Positions 23,601 to 35,533 are shown, counted from the first letter of the stretch. The stretch: 64,000 bases of DNA from Spinacia oleracea (GCF_020520425.1 NC_079492.1:142728361-142792360); one strand, 5' to 3'. Program-made: numbers and translations. The notes: generated by a model from the sequence alone, not told the origin.

Positions 23601-24138
23601 ACTTTCTTGTACAGTGTACTCGTAGATGTTAAGGACGAGTCTAAATTGGTGGGAATGATGGATATGATTTTGGTTGAATGGAAATAGTTTTTCTTTCTTT
23701 TTGTTATTGGCTTCATTTTGTGCCACCAATACTTATTTGGTATGGATGTTGGGGACATCACATCAAATACGTGGAAAGAGTCAAATGGGATGTTCATTTT
23801 CTTTGGATAACAAGGGTAAAGACGGTCGTGGGCCCGTGGCTATGTTGGGTCGTGCCTCGTATCGAGCCCGTGTGCCGGACCCTATAGCTTTGTACTATAC
23901 CAACAAACTAAAAGGTTGGCCTAAACGGTTGTGTAGTGTCTACGTGCATAAGTATAATTCACTCGATTTAACGTGTTTTGTTTCTCGTGACTCTTATCAT
24001 ATTTTCCGAAAATATGCAGCCCACACACAACCCTTTAGTCCGTGCCCGTCCCGTGCTTCTTTCTTTTAGGTCGAGATGTGCCATACTTTTTTCTTAAAAC
24101 TTAACCGTGCTACAACCCAATCCAAGGCCACACTTAAA
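23601..24138. other. intergenic DNA with a GC-richer patch
   Basis: 23815-23890 is GC-rich with repeated CGTG words. The 131-codon frame across it has no recognisable domain and I do not call it a gene. Confidence 0.3.
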
Positions 24139-24495
24139 TAGACTTGGTTATTGGACAGGGTAGTCCAATGGGTATGGGTTAAGTTAATAAAGATTTTATT
24201 GGGTTGGACTCTTATTGGACATGGACTTTATTGGACATGGTCATTATAGGATCAAACTTATACCGTAATAATTTTGAAAACTAAAATAGCAATGATACAA
24301 AAAATTATGTAAATAGCTTCGTATTCACTTGTACTTGCACATGATTTTTTTTTCATTTTTCATTAACGACCGCTATTGAACCGCGACTGGCTTTTGACCA
24401 GTCCATTATCGACCCGTTATAAATGACCCTTTCATTACCCGATCCGTTTTTGACTCGCACTGACCTTGACCCGATCCGCCTGATAACCAGGTCTA
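24139..24495. mobile_element. hAT-like MITE, 357 bp
   Basis: Ends TAGACTTGGTTAT and ATAACCAGGTCTA are inverted repeats with one mismatch. The flanks CACTTAAA and CATTTAAG are 8 bp long with two mismatches, as expected for an aged hAT target duplication. The interior is rich in GACCC words. A truncated relative starts at about 35824. Confidence 0.65.
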
Positions 24496-25209
24496 CATTT
24501 AAGTAAGGGGAGATAATATCGATAGTGCGAAGCCTTTTCGTGGTGCAATGACATGTATTAATACATGTGGATGTATGTGATTTACTTTTTGAGGAGAGAG
24601 ATAGGGAGAAATGAAAATTTGAAGAAAATATAAGTATAGAGGATGAAATGATACTCTAATATCCAATGGTATAATCCAGGATGATCTAGTGGCATATCCA
24701 GGATATTTAAATATCATATACACATTATTATTATTAAGTTTGAGTTTATCCCTAGACTCGACCCTATCTTTAAACTCTGTCACATCATCTTTCCGTTAAT
24801 TTTTACCTACTTTTTCATTATTCAGAATCACACAAGACTTTCCTATTTTTACACATTATCCTCAGACTCGCTTCAGATATAACTAAACTCCTTAAAATAA
24901 ATAAAAAATAAGATAAAGTATGATGATGTGATATAATTTGATTTGGTTGGAGAAAAGGTGGAGTATTAAGTGATTGTTGAGTGAGTCTTGGATTTTCAAA
25001 CTCACTTAAAGACTTGTTGTAGTCTTTTACCACATTATCCATAAACTTGGACTCAAGACTCACATCGAGACTCACCGTAAGACTTGAGATAAACTCACCC
25101 TAATATTATTGTAATAATTAGTGTGCTTATACCCATGGTTCACGATGGAAAGCTGCATGTTGTCTTTGCATTTCTAGTTCAAGTCTATTATGCTATTCAT
25201 CTTTAGGTG
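24496..25209. other. intergenic DNA, no gene recognised
   Basis: AT-rich DNA between the hAT-like MITE and the SINE. The minus-strand ORFs here have no recognisable content. Confidence 0.3.
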
Positions 25210-25222
25210 TGTGTAGTATGCA

Positions 25223-25421
25223 CCAAGCAAGGCTTGGCCTCATAAGTCCTAACCTTAAGGTTATGGGATCAAACACCACTAGAGGCTCTTTGGGGGTGAG
25301 AACTTACATCGTATTCTCCCTCACTTCTAATGAGTCTGACCTACAATTTGGCTAAAAATATCTGTGCAATGTACAAGTATAATAGGGTCCTTCATCTTAC
25401 CTTAAAAAAATAAATAAATTA
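25223..25421 (+). mobile_element. tRNA-derived SINE with 13-bp target duplication
   Basis: Flanked by perfect copies of TGTGTAGTATGCA (25210-25222 and 25422-25434). An A-box-like CTTGGCCTCATAAGTCC and a B-box-like GGTTATGGGATCAAAC lie in the first 60 bp. The 3' end is A-rich (AAAAAAATAAATAAATT). A relative lies at about 46157. Confidence 0.8.
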
Positions 25422-25434
25422 TGTGTAGTATGCA

Positions 25435-26110
25435 ATCAAGTTTTGACTTTCCCTAATGGAAAACAAAAAGGAAATCACACTAGTTATGATCAAATAAAAA
25501 GTGAAAAAGTAACAATACGCTCCAAAGAAGATCGAATTATTATTCGACGGGAAAGAACAATATCATTAATATGGAGTAATTAGTCATACCACATTTACAA
25601 AGATTTCAATAAAACACAAATTTCTGACATAATTGTTACAATCAAAGTAATTATTATTCCACATCCTAAAGCAAAGTTCGTAATTCATCGCTTCTAGCTT
25701 GACGCGAGTCGTGATTTTTGATGTTTTCACTTTTTTTTCAAGTAGAGTCATTCACAATTCGCGTACGAGTTGTTCTGACTGACGAGTTGATGGCAAACTC
25801 TAAACTCATACGCATTTAAATATCCTTCCCAATAATTAAAACCCCAAAATATTCTCATCCGTGGATTAGAATCAAGAATCTTGTAAAAGTTAGGAAAAAA
25901 CCAGAAAACTTGGAAATAATCCCGAAAACAGGGAAAAAAAACAAAAAACAAAATATAAACGAAAAAAAGAAAAGTGGGCAGAAATAGTACTCCTTAGTCC
26001 TTACCAGGAAGAGGGTGAAGACTGAAGAGAGAAAGAGGAGCTGCGGCCAAAAAAGTTGGCTTATCAAGATTAGCAACTGCGCTTATCACCTTGTTTTTGG
26101 TTGCTTTTAC
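25435..26110. other. intergenic DNA, no gene recognised
   Basis: AT-rich DNA. The minus-strand ORFs rich in Phe between 25748 and 26076 are low-complexity. Confidence 0.3.
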
Positions 26111-26300
26111 TACGCATGAGTGATGTGCGCTGATTATACGCGCCCACACCACGCACTTTTAACTTACTTTAATTATTTTGGGCATATGCTAATTTTGGGG
26201 TCAGAGGAATTTGTTCTCTCCCATCTTGGGCCCTGAATTGGTCCACAAAAATAGTACGGAGTACTAATTATAGAAATCCATAAGCCGTAATAACTACCGA
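26080..26300. repeat. duplicated flank block, copy 1 (downstream of CBF-B)
   Basis: Carries GTGATGTGC, GATTATACGCGCC, CCACGCACTT and TTTGTTCTCTCCCA...TTGGGCC in this order. The same order recurs at 34191-34350, 38405-38600 and 45035-45600, all on the CBF-downstream side. Confidence 0.7.
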
Positions 26301-27183
26301 GTACTTGTAATTTTCTGTCATAAGGGATGAAATAACTTATTTTGTTTTTATTAAGCTCAAGTGAGGTCTAAGTTATGAGTCGACATTGATAGATACTTTT
26401 GCTAACTTTTTCATATCGTGGATAATACCCTGACACTTTAAGAGTGGCTTGGGTTATCTATGGGAGAGTTGGACGCAAAGTAGAAAGATTAGTTAGAGCT
26501 ATGGGCAGGCCATTTTGGTTGGAAATTCCATTAGGCTAAGACATTACTTGGTGATATACTTCATATTTTGTATTTATAAACTTAACTTGAAACAGAGCCT
26601 AAACTACCGCGAGAATATTGAAATACACCTGGTGGGATCTTCTAGTGAAGGCGACTTAGTTTTGCTTAGGGGATTAAATGGGATAAACGAGAATTATTAT
26701 TACAGTTCACCCACCTTTTTACATACTCTCCATTTCTTATCTTAATATTTGTGCAAATAGTAACTGTAAAAGAATCATTTTGAAATAGAGGTGTAGTACG
26801 TAGTAACTGGCAATAGACTTTTATTCATGTAAAGTTCCAGGGACCTTTGCTTAGGCTACTTACATAGTTACATGCAGGCTATTAGCTATAGCAATACATC
26901 ATTGCAAAAACCACCATTACAATACAAAATACACTCTTTCCTTTCTCTACCCCTTACGCAAGCCTGCACAAAAACATACCCTGATACCCCTAGTCTCCCC
27001 TGATAATATTTCATTCTACTTCAAGCAAAGATTTTTTTTTTAATAGATAGATCTTGCTTGAAATTTCATGCCTTTTCGGCATGATCTATATGTACTAGAA
27101 ATTAAAAATAATGCATATGCACGGAATGAACCACCCCGCAACAATTAGTTAGTCTATTACCTTGCATGGAATTTAGTCCATGC

Positions 27184-27846
27184 TTAATAGTTCCAGAGTG
27201 AGACATCACAGTCGTCAGTCTCATCATTCCAGTTATATCCTTCATATGGATTTTGAGGTGGTGGGAGTAACATTCCTTCAGCCATGTTCTGAAGTAACCC
27301 TGGCATGTTATATACCGCCTCTTCATCTACATATTCAGCGTTTTGCTGATGCAAAACCTCATTATTGTTAGTGTTAGTTCTTACCTCATTCCCACCACCA
27401 GAAGCTTGCATAGTAACATTATTGACATTGTTATTGCTCATGTTGCTATTCTCCCCTACATAAACCTCTGATCCTCCACCTCGGAAAGCTTCTGCTGCCT
27501 CGGCTGCTGCCTGCTGAATGTCCCTAGTGTTAGTTGATGCAGGGACACGCAGCCTCCATGCGGAGTCAGCAAAGTTGAGGCATGCAGTACTACCTCTAAG
27601 AGCCAATGCGGCCACGTCATGGGCTCGTGCAGCCATCTCAGCAGTTGGGTATGTTCCGAGCCATATTCGGGAGTTGTTATGGGCTCGGACCTCACATACC
27701 CACCGGTCCCCGTTCCTCATCCTTACTCCTCTGTACACCGGGTGCCTCGTTTCCTGTAACTTCTTCCTTCCTGCCCTCTTCTTCGGGCAGCTTGAAGCCA
27801 ATGCCATCTGGTCATCATAGTTGTTAGACCCGTTTCCACTATCCAT
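27184..27846 (-). CDS. CBF/DREB1-type AP2 transcription factor, copy B
   Basis: Intronless, 220 aa, starting [12 protein letters not shown]. Residues 21-36 are [18 protein letters not shown]2 spans about 37-94 ([16 protein letters not shown]), followed by DSAWRL. AP2 position 14 is Val and position 19 is Ala. The central region is Asn-rich (NTNNNEV). The C-terminus carries [14 protein letters not shown] and ends DVSLWNY, a variant of LWSY. It lies about 4.2 kb from copy A on the same strand, with related 5' and 3' flanks. Predicted role is activation of CRT/DRE-controlled stress genes. Confidence 0.95.
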   Translation of the reverse strand: MDSGNGSNNYDDQMALASSCPKKRAGRKKLQETRHPVYRGVRMRNGDRWVCEVRAHNNSRIWLGTYPTAEMAARAHDVAALALRGSTACLNFADSAWRLRVPASTNTRDIQQAAAEAAEAFRGGGSEVYVGENSNMSNNNVNNVTMQASGGGNEVRTNTNNNEVLHQQNAEYVDEEAVYNMPGLLQNMAEGMLLPPPQNPYEGYNWNDETDDCDVSLWNY

Positions 27847-28210
27847 AATGTGTTTGTTTTTGTGCTTAGTTACTGATGTTTTTGAGTGTTGACTTGTTGA
27901 GTGTTGTCCATAATTGAGGCAAGTTATTATAGGGTTAACAAAAATGGTAAGCAGTGTTTAATGTTGTGTATTGTACGTAGTATCAAGTAGGACACGTGAT
28001 GCTGTTTGATACACGGAGTCTAAATATATGCGTTACGGGGTACTCATATTAGAGATCAAGAATCCATTATTACGTAGTAGAAAGCATCTTATATTCTTCT
28101 TTTTTCCTTATTGGTAGTTATTTTGTCATTAAGTTGCTATAACTCTATAAGTATAGATGGTTGCCTGTTTACCACGTGTCATGCGCCGAAATTGAAGAGC
28201 ATCAATTTCT
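27847..28210 (-). promoter_or_regulatory. CBF-B proximal promoter with TATA box and two CACGTG boxes
   Basis: TATAATAA lies at 27931-27924, about 80 bp before the ATG. CACGTG is at 27993 and 28173. The shared block is 27952-28030 (GTGTATTGTACG, TGATACACGGAGTCTAAA). The more distal homology to the CBF-A promoter is cut off near 28210 by transposons and resumes at about 30220. Confidence 0.6.
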
Positions 28211-28322
28211 TTAAAATAAGTGGTACTATTACGAGAAAGTATTTTCGGATGCATATCATAACAAAAGACAAAATAGGAAAAATGACAAAAAAAAAATGGT
28301 ACTTTTTAAAACAAAAATGGTA

Positions 28323-28637
28323 ATTTCTCCGTCCTAAAATTATTGTCCTGTTTACTAAATCAGGCGTCCCAAAATTATAGCCCGGTTTCTAATTTTGTCT
28401 ACTAAGGTCCCCACTTTTTCATGTATTATATTAATTTAAAATGTATTGAAAATCCCACCAATGTACTATATTACATTTTCCTATGTACTATATTCTCTTT
28501 CACATTTACCTTATTCTACTTTTCCATACAACTCAATCATCATTTGTACTTTATTCCACTTTTTCATGTACTATATTCCATTTTTCTTAAATCCGTGTTT
28601 TTGGTCAAACGGGACTATAAGTATGGGACAGAAGGAG
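28323..28637. mobile_element. Stowaway-like MITE
   Basis: CTCCGTCCTAAAATTATTGTCC on the left is mirrored by GGACTATAAGTATGGGACAG...GGAG on the right, with TA on both sides. Confidence 0.6.
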
Positions 28638-28670
28638 TACTATTTTTTACAAAATGGTACTTTTTTACAT

Positions 28671-30085
28671 GAGTTAAGCTAATGTTTGGGGATTCAACTT
28701 TTACATTTTTCACCGTTGAGGACTCGTACCTTTTTTTTTTCACCTTTTGGGACCTATTATTCATTTTCCGGTCAAATTTAACCAAAGGATAGAAAAGTTT
28801 AGTCCCTTTGGTTAAATGTTTGGGTCCTTGAGTTAAAAATAATTTATGTATAATGATTGGTGAAATTTTTGAAATGTAATTAACCCAACAACCAAAGGGA
28901 AGTTTTGATTATTAGATAAATTATTTCCTTAATTTTCTAAATTACCCTGTAGTTGGTCATTAAGAAATTTATTTTCGTAATATTAGGCTAAAGAAATGTG
29001 AGATTTTCTTTAATTTTCAAAATTAATTTTTAGACCGATTGTTATATAGATGAAAGTGAGTTAACAATTTTATCCTTGTATGAGTAAGTCATCCTCCTCC
29101 TCAATCTTTCTTGTCTCACTTTATCAATTGAAGTAGTACTCAGAAGTTGTCAAAAATTCACCAGTAATCATTACTAATGTTATTATGTTAATAAACTAGA
29201 TCAAACTTCATCTCAATTACTTCTTTTTGTTTTGTGTTCCTATATCAATTTAAGATATTCAACTAAACCACACAAACTTCATCTCAATTGCTTTTCTTTG
29301 TTTTGTGTTCCTAAATCAACCATCAACCGTACGTAAGCCACCCCAACTATACAAATTTCCAACTGTTATTTTTGGCTGGAAGTTGCCTTTCAATCACCAC
29401 CGGAAACACACCTTCATCAAGAAAAATATGAACATTTGGGTTGTTACACCACCGCCATGGGAAAAATAAGTTATCAAAGGAGCAATTAGATTGGGTTAAG
29501 AGAGTCACCATTAAGCATCACGAGATGAGATTAATTCACAAATACCTTGAAAGAAAATGTTTGTAAGATCGAATACGAAAAACATGAACAAAGTAATAAT
29601 GCAATGGTATGGTATACTACTTTAATGTATCACAAGGATTAACCAACACCTTCGACTTTGTCATTGGCATGTTATTACCGCGGCTAAGTAACACTTTCGG
29701 TGTGGGATATGAAGGATTGCACCAACCGTAGTTGGGGCATGAAAAAGTCTTGTGATCCATATCTTACAGGTTCAATTGGAATGGTATCAACATTTTTGTT
29801 TTTACATGCATCAGTTATCAACATATCTTTTGATGTGCGGATGTTTAACAAACTGCAACAAAGTCAGTCACTTTTTTTCCTTTATTTTGCAATTAATTAA
29901 TTTTTTCATATAAAATAATGTTGGTATAGTTAACGTTGAGTTAACGGTGAGTTAGTTAACGTTGAGTTAACGGTGAGTTAGTTAACCGGAAAATAGAAAA
30001 GAGGTCTCAAAAGGTGAAAAAAAAAGTATGGATCCTGAAAGGTGAAAAACATAAAAGGTTAAACCCCATCCTTTAACTTAACTCT
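28671..30085. mobile_element. Mutator-like non-autonomous element, 1.4 kb
   Basis: Starts GAGTTAAGCTAATGTTTGGG and ends with the inverted counterpart closing in CTTAACTC. The inverted similarity extends about 100 bp. The flanks TTTTTTACAT (28661-28670) and TTTTTTATAT (30086-30095) are a 10-bp duplication with one mismatch. Inside, at 29931-29990, a 26-bp GTTAACGTTGAGTTAACGGT-type unit is repeated in tandem. No transposase frame was recognised. Confidence 0.7.
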
Positions 30086-30370
30086 TTTTTATATGAATGG
30101 TACTTCCTTTTTTGTCTTTTAGCTATTTATCTTTTAGCTGATATGTGTGTTGCCACACATATCTATCTGATATGCGAAAAAACAACCTGTACTACTACTG
30201 GCCTACTGGGAGTGGTAGACCCGTGTATTTTGAAGGGGAAAGGGGACAGTTGAAGAGGAAACAAACATTTTTAGTTTAAGTGGCCTTTTGGTTTCAATTA
30301 GTGACGCTTAACTACTTTAGTTAATATGCATATGTTAATTAATTATGTACTTTAATTGTGACATAAATAC

Positions 30371-31710
30371 TGAAGGAAATAATGCTATTGGTCCAAGTAT
30401 GCATTCTATGTTAAGTCTAATAAATGCGGTTCAGTATTAATTAACAAGTTAATAATTCAGTGAGATCAAGTGAGCTGAATGCCTAGCTAGAGGCCGCTTC
30501 AGTTCAAGTGGAATTAATGATATTAATCCACAGCTTACTCTTGACTGAACCCGTAGGGTCACACAAATAGTACGTAAACGGATCAAGTATTTAATGGCAT
30601 TAAATACTCCATCTATGAATATTCGGAACCGACGGATCTTGGTTTCAGTGGGAGCTAAGATCGTCACAGGCAAGAAATGAATACTCCGGAAACGATGATA
30701 TTGCCGGAAACGGAAATATGGATCGTATCGGAAATATGAATATTATCCAAGTCGTAGATGTTGCCGGAAACGGAAACATGGTACGTATCGGAAAATATTG
30801 TTGGAAATGGAAATATTACCAGAATCGGAAATATTGCCGGAAACGGAAATATTGTCAGAATCGGAAATATTACCGGAATCGGAAAATAATTCCGGAAACG
30901 GAAATATTAAATATTTGTTCGAAACGGAAATTAATTCCGGAATCGGAAATATTGAATATTGTTCGTATCGGAAATAGATTCCGGAAATGGAATTTTAATC
31001 GGAAGCGTATCGTACGAATTAGCATCGGACGAGGCCTGCCGGACGAAGGCCCAGCACGAAGCCAGGCCATCGCCCAGCAAGCACGCACGCCACAGCCCAG
31101 CGCGCACAAGGCCACGCATGCGTGGGCCGCGCTGCGTGGGCTGCTGCTCGCATGCGTGGGCAGCCCTTGTGGCTGCCGTGTGTGTGTGAGTTTGAGCTCA
31201 TGCGAGATTCCTGAATCTGCAAGAGTCAGTGTATGATTAAATGTCTATTCCTATTGGATAAATTGATTAAGTAGAATTCATGTAGAATTCTAATTCCAAT
31301 TAATTCGCATCCTACTAGGATTACGATTACTTTTCCATAACTCTATAAATAAAGGCCTAGGGGTCATAATTTATACACAAGTTTCAAAGTATTCAAAAGT
31401 GAGTTTTTTGAGAGAAAATTCAAACACCCATCTTGCCCCAAAAGTGCCGAATTTTCTGAGTACCTTAAGGGCGACTCTAGTTGGTCAATCTTAAGGCGGA
31501 TCCGGACGTGCTGTGGACTTTCTACGGAGGGACGACACTTGGAGTCCTAAAAGACTTGTTCTTGTTCGGTTCGGGCGCAGCTAGGGAAGGCACGCAACAA
31601 AGAGTATGCATCTAAACTATGCTAAATGATTATGTGTAAATAATATGTTTCCTGGGTTAATGGTTGTTTCCGCATGATCTATGTAATGTCATATGTATCA
31701 TAACTTAACA
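30371..31710 (+). mobile_element. solo LTR, 1,340 bp, with 5-bp target duplication
   Basis: Begins TGAAGGAAATAATGC and ends CATAACTTAACA, with AATAC on both sides (30366-30370, 31711-31715). A TATA box (TATAAATA, 31344-31351) precedes the likely transcript start. 30690-31010 is a degenerate tandem array of ATTGCCGGAAACGGAAAT-type units, and 31030-31190 is strongly GC-rich. The long ORFs through the array are by-products of its periodicity. No internal retroelement region remains. Orientation follows the TATA box. Confidence 0.8.
30690..31010. repeat. degenerate CGGAAATATT tandem array inside the solo LTR
   Basis: Units of about 18 bp built on CCGGAAACGGAAATATT recur with substitutions throughout this stretch. 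Confidence 0.75.
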
Positions 31711-31714
31711 AATA

Positions 31715-31976
31715 CTTCCTCCGTTCTTATTTACATGACACAATTGGATTTTGGGCACTATTAGTATTCACACAAGCTCCTTTGACTTCCTTTTGTGGTT
31801 TATACTTAAGAAAAAACATAGTCGTGTGGGGTCTTGTTAGATTCGTCTCAATAAATATTTTTTAAATATCAACTTTTTATAATTTTTTTATCCATAATTG
31901 GAGATATTAATGTTTGAAATAGTACGTTGACAAACGTACCTAAATAATTGTGTCATTTAAAAAAGAACAGAGGAAG
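31715..31976. mobile_element. Stowaway MITE, 262 bp
   Basis: Ends CTTCCTCCGTTCTTATTT and AAAAGAACAGAGGAAG are inverted, with TA on each side. Its left TA lies inside the solo LTR target duplication, so the LTR landed at the MITE border. Confidence 0.8.
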
Positions 31977-32167
31977 TATAAAAATGTTACAGTAAGTTAA
32001 TGGATAATTTTTTTTAAATGGTACGGATATATATATTTTTTTAAAAAAATTGAGCGAATGAACTTCAAGAAAAGTAGAAATTATAAATGCGAGTGGGATT
32101 ATTCAAACCTATCAACACTTATATATTTCTACTATTTTTTATTTTTACAAAAACAGTTATACAATTA

Positions 32168-32978
32168 CTCCCTCCGTCCCTTAATACTCGCACTACTTTT
32201 TTTTTCGGGTCGATCTTTAGTATTTGCACCGTTTCTATAAATGAAATACCAATATTATATTATTTCTCGCACTTACCCATTAACCCACCTATGAGTAAGT
32301 ATATTCCTATGTCAGATATGTTTTTACAAAAATATATCAGCTAACAAAACGACAAAATAGGTTAAAGACAAACACTAAAGGACAAAATCAATTTTTTTGA
32401 AAAATGACATTAGTTTTTGAAAAATGGCATTTGTTCTTTGTAAAATGGCATCTGTTTTAATGTTTATCTTAACCATATTTCGTTGTTTTGTGGGGTGATA
32501 CATCTCTTAGATGATTCTCTCCGCCCTCACCCACCTACACCCCTACCCTACAAAAATTCATTTGAAAATTCTCATCTCCCACTCACCATCCCTTACACAT
32601 TTCTCACTAACTATATTAAAAAAAAATACCCCACTATCAACTACTCCCTCTGTCCCTTAATACTTGACCTGTTTTGACCGGACACGCTTGCCAATGCACA
32701 ACTTTGACCACCAATTTCTTTAACTACATATTATAAAAACTTACAAAAATATTAATATTTTGAGTATATATATTAAGATAAAGCCAACAATATATTATAT
32801 ATTAACATTTATTTCCGTATACTAGAAATAAAATAGGGTCAAAGTGAATTATGTGAATAGTGCAAAAAGTCAAAACAAGTCGAGTATTAAGAGACGGAGG
32901 GAGTAACAATCATTAAATTAGTAAGTCAGTTCAAGTGTCTTAAACTTCGCACCGATTAGTATTAAGGGACGGAAGGTG
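32168..32978. mobile_element. Stowaway MITE (outer), interrupted
   Basis: Left end CTCCCTCCGTCCCTTAATAC and right end GTATTAAGGGACGGAAGGTG are inverted, flanked by TA. The interior matches the family at 33863 and 45176, but another Stowaway is inserted in it. Confidence 0.75.
32644..32903. mobile_element. Stowaway MITE (inner, nested), 260 bp
   Basis: Ends CTCCCTCTGTCCCTTAATAC and TATTAAGAGACGGAGGGAG, with TA on both sides, inserted in the CCACTATCAACTA segment of the outer element. Confidence 0.85.
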
Positions 32979-33273
32979 TACTTTTTTGATTTGGATGTAG
33001 GGGTCCATTTGCATTTGTTTTTGTTTTTGTTTTTGTTTTTAGGGACATAACATCTGCTACAAGAGTAAAATGAGATGTTTATGTGTATCTTGATATTGCA
33101 AAATTACATTTAAATTTAATCTTATTATGGAGTATGTATTATTATTACCAGTTATTAAACGGACTAAAACTTTATTATCTTTATATTATCTCTGTTTGAT
33201 TTTTTCTAGTTTTTGGTCTTTTAAATATTTTGTATGTGAGTAATTTTTTTACCTTTTCTGATTTAATCTGATA
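32979..33273. other. intergenic DNA, no gene recognised
   Basis: AT-rich; includes a short TTTTTG repeat near 33017-33040. Confidence 0.3.
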
Positions 33274-33308
33274 TAATAATAATAATAATAATAATAATAG
33301 TAATAACA

Positions 33309-33346
<38 letters not shown>
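33274..33346. repeat. (TAA)n microsatellite
   Basis: About 24 AAT/TAA units with a few interruptions (GTAATAACAG in the middle). Confidence 0.9.
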
Positions 33347-33349
<3 letters not shown>

Positions 33350-33862
33350 TTGAAGAAAACAGAGCCTAATAACTTTAATGTGTTGTACTCCTATTATTTA
33401 TGACTGGAATATTTTAGGAAGGGTCCGTAGGCAACTTTCACTTTCATATGCAGTGATTTGCGATCGCTCATGAGAGCCACTGAGCCACTCCACTGCCATC
33501 GTATATTACTAATGGTACTACGGATGAGAATCTTATTTTGGTGGCTCTTAGTCTCTTTCCTATGTCCACATTAGCTCCAACTCTAAATAAGAGTCCCTTT
33601 TAAAAGTTATGGAAATGCACTAACTCTTACCACTAACTCTTATTCTCTCTCACCCTCTTATTTTATTTTATTTTCAAGCAAAAATGTTGACATGGCACTA
33701 GCTCTTATTTATAAGAGCTAGCTCTTATTTCAGAAATTTCTCTTACAATCTCCAAATAAGAGACTCCCATTACACACCTAAGAGCTAGCTCTTATTTTTT
33801 CTCTCTCCTTAAGAGTCATCTAAGAGAATCCCCTTATTCATGCTCTTATTGCTTATCAACTA
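33347..33862. repeat. start of an orphan duplicated unit, plus AGAGCTAGCTCT-rich DNA
   Basis: CTGGAATATTTTAGG...GGTCC at about 33404 recurs at about 43245 in the unit downstream of CBF-D. From 33570 to 33850 palindromic AGAGCTAGCTCTTA words recur, probably an old MITE. Confidence 0.4.
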
Positions 33863-34189
33863 CTCCCTCCGTCCCGGAATACTTGACCTGTTTTCCTTAT
33901 CGGGCCGTCCCTTAATACTTGACCTGTTTCTAAAAATGGAAATATTCTAACAATATTATATTATTTCTCACTCCACCCCTATTAACCCACTTACCCCCTA
34001 CTCCATACAAAAATAATTAAAAATTCAACCCCTACTCTCCCCCAACCCCACCTTTTTACACATTTCCCACTAACTACATTAAAATAATAACCCACTATCA
34101 ACTACTACCTATTAAACTAAATAAGTCAATTCAAGTCCCTTAAACTCTGTGCCGGTCAAACCGGGTCGAGTATTCCGAGACGGAGAGAG
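33863..34189. mobile_element. Stowaway MITE, 327 bp
   Basis: Ends CTCCCTCCGTCCCGGAATAC and GTATTCCGAGACGGAGAGAG, flanked by TA. Nearly identical by eye to 45176-45503, and inserted in the same duplicated block at a different point. Confidence 0.88.
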
Positions 34190-34190
34190 T

Positions 34191-34350
34191 ATCTTTTTGT
34201 TGCACTGAATAGACGTGCCACTCCCACGCACTCCAACTAGCTACGGATTTATTATTTCCGGCTCTCTTTAAACAAAACAAAACCAAAGTCGATGGTATGC
34301 AGAATTGGTTCTCTCCCAGACTTGGGCCTTGAATTGAGTTCACCTAAACT
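34191..34350. repeat. duplicated flank block, copy 2 (no CBF beside it)
   Basis: TGCACTGAATAGACGTGCCA, CCCACGCACTCCAACTA and GGTTCTCTCCCAGACTTGGG follow the same order as in copies 1, 3 and 4. No AP2 coding sequence lies between here and copy 3. Confidence 0.65.
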
Positions 34351-34390
34351 TTTTCCGTTTCTTAATGGATATACTCTTTTGTTTCTATAT

Positions 34391-35533
34391 GGGGGCATTT
34401 GGTTAGGGATATTGAGGAAAAGGAAAGTGAATGATGGATTTTGATTCCATTTGTTATTGTTTGTTAGGTGATTTTTGTCATTTTCTTTTCCATCTTTTTT
34501 TTTCACCTACTCTAAATGCTTCTTTAATAATACCCTCCCCCCAAACCCAAGGATTTTTCATTCCCATTTTCCTTGACCACCCGAAATCCCGCCAAAACTC
34601 CACCAGCCACCGACCGCCACTAATCGACCACCCTTCACTGCGAACCAAAACACCGCCCGCTGTCGGCAGAAAGAAGAGAGAGAAACCAAGACTTTCAGCG
34701 GCGGAATTGTTAGGTCCGTTAAGAAGTTACTGATGAGAACGCCTGGAAGTGGAAAGGCGTGATTGACGCGACTTCATGGGAATAGTATGAGATACCAATC
34801 TAGACAAAGCACACACAATATAAATAATGTGGTAAACCCACGTCCTAACTTGTATTATTAATCAAAATTGTTATTAACATTACAATCAATCAACCTCACA
34901 GGTGTTTCTCTCAAACAATGTTCAAGCCCAAGATCTCAAGCATATCATCATAATGGTATTCCCCAACTTCATAATGGAGTACTAGTTTTAGGAAAACACA
35001 ATATTACTAGAATATTACAATTTAAGAGAAACCAATATACTAACAAATCAATTCCTAAATACAACTCGTAAATTAAGAATTCAATAACATAATATATCTC
35101 CTAAATAAATACGGAGTATATAGTAATAAACCAGAACCAAAATATGTCGTAATCTTGTGGAACTCGTCAAAGTCTACCATGTACTCTATTGTTTCGAATC
35201 CACTATTCATAACTCATCGCCATTTTGGGTTTAATATTATAAGGACTCCTCTAGAGTTCACTATAGACCGCCGAGAATCTTTTTCCATAGTGAATTTACT
35301 GGCGGAGAAATCCCCGTTAGCAACTGCTATTGCCGCCATTGTTAGGGTTTTATTTGGATTGATTGAGTGAAGAGGAAGGAGGTTGGGGGTGAGAATGAAG
35401 AGGAAGCAGGTTGGGGGAGAGGTCGGATTTATTAAGTAATCCCAACAACATTTAACATCATTGGGATTTATTCTCATTCTCCTTTTCCTTTACTGATTCC
35501 ATTCTCTTTACCCCGTGTGAACCAAATGTCTAC
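34391..35533. mobile_element. PIF/Harbinger-like non-autonomous element, 1.1 kb
   Basis: Left end GGGGGCATTTGGTT; the right end ends AACCAAATGTCTAC, its imperfect inverse. Like the 6486 element it has a C-rich interior (CCACCAGCCACCGACCGCCA). No transposase was recognised. Confidence 0.5.

Larger units (their letters stand above)
28246..30181. repeat. small repeat element split by two later insertions
   Basis: The pieces at 28246-28322 and 30086-30181 together match, in inverted orientation, the uninterrupted sequence at 40436-40660 upstream of CBF-C. Shared words are GACAAAATAGGAAAAA, AGCTAAAAGACAAAAAA and CACACATATCA. The interrupting DNA is a Stowaway and a Mutator-like element. Confidence 0.55.

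Noticed and set aside
23674..24069. 131-codon ORF upstream of CBF-A
   Set aside because: No domain; composition follows a GC-rich repeat patch rather than codon bias.
30718..31236. 172-codon ORF with Arg-rich and Cys-rich segments
   Set aside because: It runs through the CGGAAATATT array and GC island of a solo LTR; periodic DNA without stops explains it.
35214..35477. 87-codon minus-strand ORF (MAAIAVANGDFSASK-like)
   Set aside because: It lies within a PIF/Harbinger-like element with no supporting domain. A captured gene fragment cannot be excluded.
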